A stretch of DNA of 64,000 nucleotides from Malurus cyaneus samueli (taxonomy: Eukaryota; Chordata; Aves; Passeriformes; Maluridae). Shown here piece after piece: positions 57,241 to 64,000 of this stretch; positions within the stretch are counted from its first letter, which is position 1, and every line of letters begins with the position of its first letter. The notes beneath the pieces were generated by a model. It was not told where the DNA came from. It was given only the letters and a program-made list of their open reading frames with translations, and searched no databases. The translations under genes were made by a program, and so were the position numbers. Location of the stretch: the NCBI GenBank assembly GCA_009741485.1, contig CM019238.1, forward strand, positions 7,235,477 through 7,299,476. Reading direction: 5' to 3'.

Positions 57241-60200
57241 AAAAACTAATTGGATTCTCTGTGTCTTTTCTGTTTACTATGAGTAGTGTGCTGTACATTT
57301 CCCAGCACGGAAAAAAGACAATGCTGTGGACAAGGAAGGAGTTCTATCCAGAAGCCATCAAGTAGCTAGAATTTTGTGACATGCAGCTTTTTATCCTTTT
57401 TCTTCCTTTAATTTTTCTAGGTAGAAATACCACATACCTTCCCTTTCTTTGAAACAAGTACAACTGAGGACCAGTGAGTTATGTTATAAAGAAAAGGATA
57501 ATTATCAAAATAGGAGCTTAAAGGAACAGTTTACAGCTACTCACATACTTCAATCTCTTTAAAATTTCAAACAGCACATCTTCACAAGAGCTAAGAAGCG
57601 ATTCTACATTATTTAATACAATGTAGTAATGCAGTGGATATATAGGTTTTCCTAATAAGCCTATCTCTGAGTTCTCGACCTTTTGAATCAGAGCAGCAAA
57701 AAGCACTGCATGGGGTAATGTAAAATTTAAAAATAAATTAAAAAAATTTTACATGTCTTCTGCTAAATATACAGTATCTACATATATATTACACTCACAA
57801 GCTTTATTCCTTAATTGGCATGAATGTTTACGGCAACATTAGTTGAAAGAAGAACAGAAAGCTTATAGTATATTACAGATATAATGCATATAAACAAGAT
57901 TCTGTCAACTAAAACCCTAAAATTGATGAATGCCCCATATTATATTTGGTTAGCTTTTTTTTGCTGTTATGAGAAGAATCTTGTATCATTCCTAAGAGAT
58001 GACATCTAATAAAACAGATTAAATTTGCACAGTAGTTTGCAAGAAAAATAACTATTTTTTAATCTCCATCTGACATAAGCAAAGCTGATAATGACAAACC
58101 TTCTGGTGAATAAATTATTAGCAATTACACCTAATTTGGGTACCATACTATCAGAATATTTCAGTGACGGACAAATGCAATTTGAGAGAGGTTTGTCTCT
58201 AGCAGTAAAGTAACAGGCTGAGGTAACTTAAACAAATGTTTGAAATGCATTGTGTTATTAGCATTTCAATCACTGCCAACTGCATTTACTTACTATAATT
58301 ATTGTTTTGTAAGATTTAGAACAAGCATGTTTTGCTATCTGCTGCAAGACAACATATCACAAATTGAGGTGATTCAGATTGAGACTTGGCTTATTCTAAC
58401 TATATCCAGAAGCCTAGACTTTAATCCTTATAAATTATTCAAATCTCCTTGCAACTGTTTCCTTTAAAAAATAATCTAGCATGGATTTGCCCTTGCTTCT
58501 CAGTGATGGCTGTTCCTCTGATTCTCATAGTCAGGACTTGCCCATTCCAAGTACCAATCCTTTCTACCACTTTTCCTTTCCTAATTTTCCAAAATGAATC
58601 CTAGTGACCACAGTTCTTTGATACTGAAAGAAGTGTCTAATTTACAGCTTTCTACAAACTTCGTGAATTTCCACAGAAGGGTGGTACAAAAGGCCACCCT
58701 GCTTCACCTAGCAAATGACAAGCAAACGTTGGAACAACTTACTTGCAATCTAATGTCCTGGTAATTAACAGAAACCTACCTGATAAGGTATCTCATGCCA
58801 GTTTTTTACACACTGATGTTGGATGATGACCAGGAGCGGCCTTGTGAGGGAGCATATGGTTGGAGCATTTATGATGTGACATTGGCTTGAGTGTTTTATC
58901 CAACATTTTGAGAGCAAACGATCTTCTGATGTCTTTACTTTCAAGTGGTTACAGTATGATAATGCCATTTGATTTATATAAGTAAAAAGTACATACATTT
59001 TCCCTTGTCATCATCTGGAGGACTATCACAGTATTTCCTTTATTGTGTCCTTGCTTGTAATAATGATTACCTCAAATATTGACAACCATAGGTATATTAT
59101 AATATTAAAGGCTGAATAAACAAATAGCTATCTTTCTGACAGATGCTACATGTTTTAAAACAGAAACTTTTAAAGTTTTATAAGTAATACATTCATAATG
59201 CATCAGCTTTGGAAAAAAACAAATCCACCAAACAGAAAAAATCCAAACAAATCTCCAAACTTGGATTTATCTTTCAAGGGAATAAAAAGTTGTATGCAGC
59301 ATAATTAGCAGGCAGGGCTGTTATTATTTCCTTAATCTCCGAATGTAGAATCATGTATGATATGAACGTATGAATGCAAGAGTTCATACCCTTCACTTCA
59401 TAGATCACAGACAGGTTTCCTGCATTGTCCTCATGGGGACCATAAGAATTGAAACTCTGCATAAAGGCAATAATCGCAATCAAACCACATACTTCACCCA
59501 GCAATTCACAGTGCTCAGGAAGGACTTAGCTTCCCTGATGCACAATTAGTTTCTCTGTTACACATTTAGCTTTTATCTATTGGATTTAGGTTGGGTATTT
59601 CTCACCTCCCTCTGAAGCATCAGCTCAGCCCTATTGTCTGGACATACATCCAAACTCTACCCATACAGATCAAATCAGAAGTTAAATCAGATAGCACCAA
59701 GATTTTGAAAATTAAAAGTGATTTAATTCAGCAATGTATAAATCATATTCTTCCATTGGTAGTTATGCAATTTCTAAAGCTCATCTGGTGATTCTTGTTC
59801 CAAAGCAGAAAGACATAATTTTATCTTCATTTAGCAGTTTCTCAAATAATTCCCCACATTTTCCCACAAGCTTTGTATAGTACAAATGGCTTTTACGATA
59901 TTTTGATTAACTTTTCCCTAGTAGTAACAACGAAATAATTGGACTAGTGTATTATTATGTGTATTATTATGTTACAGAATTCTGTTTTGGTTAATATATT
60001 TCTAGTCTTCATGACCATTTTCATGATTGCAGCATGTCCCTCACCCTCCACAACCCTGAGACCCTTCCCTCTCTACTTCCTCCCTGCTCTGCACTTTTTT
60101 GGTTTTACACACTTTTTCTCAAGCCCACAGCCTAGGTCTCTCATGGAGTCCCCTGATGGCAGACTGCAGCTTCAGGCCTCTGAGTGAAATAAAATATGAG

Positions 60201-61199
60201 CACATTTGATGTGGCTTTTTTTCCCTCCTGGTCAGCATGACAACTAGGCCAATAGCAGCACAACTATGTTAGAGCCTTGGCTGCTGCTAAGAGAACTTGG
60301 GAAAAGTTGGTAGCAATGTTACTTTAAAATCCACATGTACACCAGGTCTTTCACACATCTCTTTACCTCTATACTGGGAAAAGGAATATGGCATTATAAT
60401 AACAGTAATACATTACATATGGCATAATTTCTCTACTCCTTTGATAACCAAGGAGGGCTATTCATGGGGTCAGTATTTATATAGAAAATAATGACCTTCA
60501 CTCCATCAAGGCTATCTAGATCCATGTAAGGTTTGGGGACACAAGAATTTTGCATCTCTTTAGGGCTGACAGCATTTAAAACAGTCTTCATTCCGTCTAC
60601 TTCTCATCCACTTTCTGTTTATGTCCTTGGTGAAAGTAGTACAAAGAACAGGATTTTACTTAATCCCCTTCTCCTTGTCTACAAGTCCTCTATGCTGTTC
60701 TCTTAACTTTGTTCTCAGCATCTCTTATTTTCCTCTCTGCCTGGCAGACAAGGCAACCTTTGGGACCCTGTGCTATTAGTGTCATCACAGGGCAGAGGTT
60801 CGATTCATGGAAGAGCTGTCTCCTGCCTGGCTGTGAGCTGTATGCTAATGTGACAGCCTGGCAAGTATTTGAAAATGTCACTTCTAGCAAAATAACTGTC
60901 CTGAATGGTATTTGTCATATATACAACCACATTTCTATCAACAAAAAAAAAACCCAAAAAATTCAACTCTAATATATATTTCAAATGAGATGCCCAAAGG
61001 CACTTATAACATCAGTACATGTCAGTAGCCATATGTGCTGTAATCCTCCTCTTTATACATAGACCCAGCATAATCCTTTCATGCACCATGTATCTAATCT
61101 GTATTCTCTGCTTTGGAAGCAAGATTAATCTCAAAATTTCAGAATTAATTCAAAGGCATTAACTAGCACACAAATCTTCATTACTTTGGCTACCAAGTA
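57241..61199. other. Intergenic, no gene recognised
   Basis: Unique AT-rich sequence. Several short minus-strand open frames with donor-like sites (near 57,545, 58,780 and 59,390) were examined; none has a recognisable product. A 12-bp unit GTGTATTATTAT is duplicated in tandem near 59,947-59,971. Confidence 0.5.
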
Positions 61200-61480
61200 G
61201 TTAAACAATGTGGCAAATGACCAAATCATTTATGCTACCACTTCATTTCAGGCTCTTTAAAGCCCTGCAGCTGAACCATAGCTGGGTATTTAATGCAGAA
61301 TTTTATCTTTTGAGGGAATGTTATTTTTAAATGCTTAATAATTATGAATTCATTTGCCATTCCTTTTATAAGCAGGGGATCATAACGAACTCATCTGTTA
61401 TTCATGTGAATGTCAAATGCGTTCCCACGGGAGTTTTATTCTAATTCACTATTAGTTAGTGGACTCATAAAATAAAATGT
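61200..61480. promoter_or_regulatory. Candidate conserved noncoding block
   Basis: Repeat-free stretch with TTAATAATTATGAATTCATT, a TTTATAAGC run, and CpG-containing GCGTTCCCACGGGAG close together, followed by TTCTAATTCACTATTAG. A cluster of homeodomain-like sites next to retained CpGs is typical of regulatory conservation. Inference only. Confidence 0.2.
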
Positions 61481-61875
61481 TATCCATTTTTTACTCTGAA
61501 CATGTAATGCTTGGTAATTGTTCATCAAAAGGCAAATGTAATATTTTTCTTTGATAACTTTCAGTTCTGATTTAAGTAGGAAAAGAACTAGGTTTAGAGT
61601 GAGGGTACCTTTAGAAACAGAAGTAGACATGCTAAGCTGCAAGTCATCCATTTAAAATGCAATGAATGAGATTATTATAAGCTAGTATTAAAAAAAGTAG
61701 ATGTATTATACTATAAGCATACATGCCTGAACTACATGGATTAAACATAACAAGACATACATACCAAACATATATTATTTAATGATAGTTCAGTGAAAGA
61801 CATGTTTCAGTATTCCACAACAGTTTTCAAGCAGCTGTTCTATTGCAATAGAAAATTTAGAGGTGAGAGACTTAC

Positions 61876-61925
61876 AGGTCATGGCAGAATCTGAATGTGA
61901 TGACACTGGACAGGAGGACTTTGAC
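61876..61925 (-). other. Exon-like 50-nt segment with consensus splice sites
   Basis: On the minus strand CTTTGTGTTTGTTTTCACAG precedes, and CT/GTAAGTCTC follows, a 50-nt stretch open in two frames. The acceptor and donor are both near perfect. The product is not recognised. If real, it may belong to a noncoding RNA or an unidentified minus-strand gene. Confidence 0.2.
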
Positions 61926-62721
61926 CTGTGAAAACAAACACAAAGTTGGATATAGAAAAACAGAGAATTCAAACTCTTACATGATTTTTTTTTTTTAAAG
62001 AGCTAAGCACATGGGAATTTTTATTAAATCAATTTGTAATTTCTTCTAAATTCCTAATCTAAACTGAGCATTAGCCGGAAGGACCCACCCCAGGAACGGA
62101 TAGTCCTGAAATATTTCAGCAGCAGTGCCTTAGATCTGACATGCTGTGATAGGGTTATCCACAACTGTGTCACAGGGATACTTCCAATCTTTAAAACTCT
62201 TCAGAAATGCTAACTGAAACAAGTTATTATTGAGATACATTTTAAAAGGAGATGGTAATAAACTCATTTATAGTTGGAGCCTCTAGATTAATATACTTAC
62301 AGATTTACTTTTAAATACACAAGGAGAGATGTTCTTTTTTTGTTTCATTTCAAGTAACAAGAATATGTTTTTAGTATTAAGAATGGAAATAATAATTTCG
62401 TCAAATCATATGCATGGTATTTAAATTATATAGAGCTAGGGATTTGGTGCTCAAGAGTTGTTTGGCTTTTCCTACCCTCTCAATAGAAAAGAAGAAGTTG
62501 CAGGACTGAACAGGTGAAAGCAGACAGGGCTGAGGGTGAGGCTGAGCATCAGCTGTACTGGGGCTGCCCTCACAAACTGCCAGTGAGAAAAGAAGCACCT
62601 GCAGTGACAAGGGGTTTGCCGGAGCCCTGCTGGCTTATTGCCACAGAGGGTAACACCTGCTATCAACTAACATTCTATTTATATAAAATCTTTTTTAAAA
62701 CAATTCATTTAGTGATTTTAG

Positions 62722-62801
62722 CAGTTGATAGAGATGAAGGACCAGCGCCTTTATGGCAAAACGCTGGCATTTGTCAGCTTGTACTTTGCACAGAAAAAGA
62801 G
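62722..62801 (+). other. Exon-like 80-nt segment with consensus donor
   Basis: After an AGTGATTTTAG acceptor-like site, 80 nt are open in two frames and end at GAG/GTAAGTG, a consensus donor. One frame reads QLIEMKDQRLYGKTLAFVSL. No family is recognised. The pyrimidine tract of the acceptor is poor, which lowers confidence. Confidence 0.15.
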
Positions 62802-63539
62802 GTAAGTGCAACAAAGTGACATAAGTCGTGATTTTATCAAACCAGTCACAGAAATGAGGATCAACATATCATTCAGGGTGACAGGTACAGATCAGAAGCA
62901 CTTGAAGATTTAAGGTTAAGTAATTTAGGCATTGAGTATAAAGAATGCTGATAGTTCTAGGGAGAAAGGAAAAATATACAGTTGATAGCAATGTATTACA
63001 ATACTGAAGATGGAAAAATACTTGAGTGCCCTGCTTGCGTATTTTTAGAATCTTCAATAGTCTACTGCAGCTAATAGAGGTTCTTTCAAAACAAGAGCCA
63101 AAGGATTTCATTAGGAGAAACTAAAACCATCCAATATCAAGTGATTAGATGTTTCCACCTGGAACAGTGGAAGTAGTCCTTGGCCATTTTAAGATTCACA
63201 GATTCTTTTATAGAACTGAGAATGGTAAAGGGCAGCAGAAGGATTCACTGAGTTTTCACTGCTAACAAAGATTAAAGAAAAAAGTTCTTCAGACTCTGGA
63301 GAAAAGAACAGTATATCTCATTTCTCTGAAAGGAACAGAGAGATGGCAGCTTCAATGCTATCTGAGCAGTATAAAGTACCAGTGCAAGGGAGCATGAACC
63401 TGAGCTAAAAACTGGACTCCACTGAGGAGGTGGAATTCCTTCACCCCAAAAGATACATAACATGCAAAAAGATAGCAAAAGCAGCAGCCAGAAGAAATAA
63501 AATCATTTCACAAGAAAATTAAATAACATCTGAAAAAGA

Positions 63540-64000
63540 AAGCTCAACACAGTCTAATATCAAAAGGAAGATCAAAATTTATACCTGTTGACTTCCTGAC
63601 ATGGGAGCATTTCTGTCATCATCATCAATTAATATCATTAATAATCCATTAGTATTGTTAACATTCACCTCTTTTCTGAAATTACTGCTCCTTGCATTAA
63701 CTAAATTTATATTAAAGTTTCATTTTGGTATTTTTAGATGAGATACAAAATCAAGTGCTGGCCCCTTGGGATGGCTAAAGGTTTAGTGCAACTCTTGGAA
63801 CAAGCAGGCTTGTAATTGTGGTGTCCTGATTAGATTTTAATTCCTAGCAAAACATCACCATGCATTCCATCTTCCTAATTCACTCATACACTTTAAAATT
63901 AATGATTATATTTTTTTCCTAATGCACCTCAATTGTTGTGTCCTATTTGCCTGTTGTTGGGAATCATTAGTGTGCCTGCATGACTTACACTGGATAAACA
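63540..64000. promoter_or_regulatory. Candidate conserved noncoding block at the window edge
   Basis: The densest cluster of homeodomain-like motifs in the window: ATCAATTAATATCATTAATA and AATCCATTAG near 63,624-63,652, TGTAATTGTGG near 63,811, and CTGATTAGATTTTAATTCC near 63,828 (an OTX/PITX-like GATTA core). It is complex, repeat-free and runs off the window end. Conservation is not visible from one sequence; this is inference. Confidence 0.3.

Noticed and set aside
10456..64000. Search for AMMECR1, PAK3 or other conserved neighbour exons
   Set aside because: None of the translations resembles the conserved AMMECR1 domain or a kinase; nothing reportable.

Overview
The window is vertebrate nuclear DNA and almost certainly avian. 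It has spliced exons with GT-AG introns, is CpG-poor and AT-rich, carries several 3' fragments of CR1 LINEs, and holds an LTR fragment that starts with the motif common in bird (especially passerine and other neoavian) endogenous retrovirus LTRs. There are no bacterial genes, operons or CRISPR arrays. Species cannot be told from sequence alone; a songbird-like genome is the best guess.

Region 1 (1 to about 10,450, + strand) is the 3' part of CHRDL1 (chordin-like 1, also called ventroptin or neuralin), a secreted BMP antagonist. Five coding segments can be placed with exact GT-AG junctions: 1-74 (partial), 3368-3562, 5206-5373, 6472-6561 and 7798-7928 (with TAA). They join in frame to give the C-terminal 218 residues: a basic linker, the last von Willebrand factor C (VWC) module with ten cysteines, and the conserved chordin-like C-terminal region. 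All four introns are phase 1, so each of the three internal exons is a symmetric in-frame module. A 3'UTR of about 2.5 kb follows, with candidate polyadenylation signals at 8276, 10215, 10414 and 10433.

Region 2 (about 10,450 to 64,000) is a gene-poor flank of more than 50 kb with no gene I can name. In mammals the next conserved gene downstream of CHRDL1 is AMMECR1 (RTL9 is mammal-specific), but I recognise none of its exons here. The flank holds an LTR fragment (19.84-20.18 kb), four CR1 fragments (22.5, 26.2, 33.0 and 35.3 kb), several ancient MIR-like SINE remnants, microsatellites, and complex unique stretches rich in homeodomain-like TAAT motifs that are reasonable conserved-enhancer candidates (15.6-16.3, 43.1-43.3, 56.9-57.2, 61.2-61.5 and 63.5-64.0 kb). 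A few open segments with good splice signals, mostly on the minus strand, are recorded at low confidence.

No new biological system is evident. The observations most worth a second look are the all-phase-1 modular CHRDL1 3' end, a nearly identical 58-bp direct repeat with a truncated CR1 lying between its copies, the enhancer-like blocks, and the unassigned exon-like segments.
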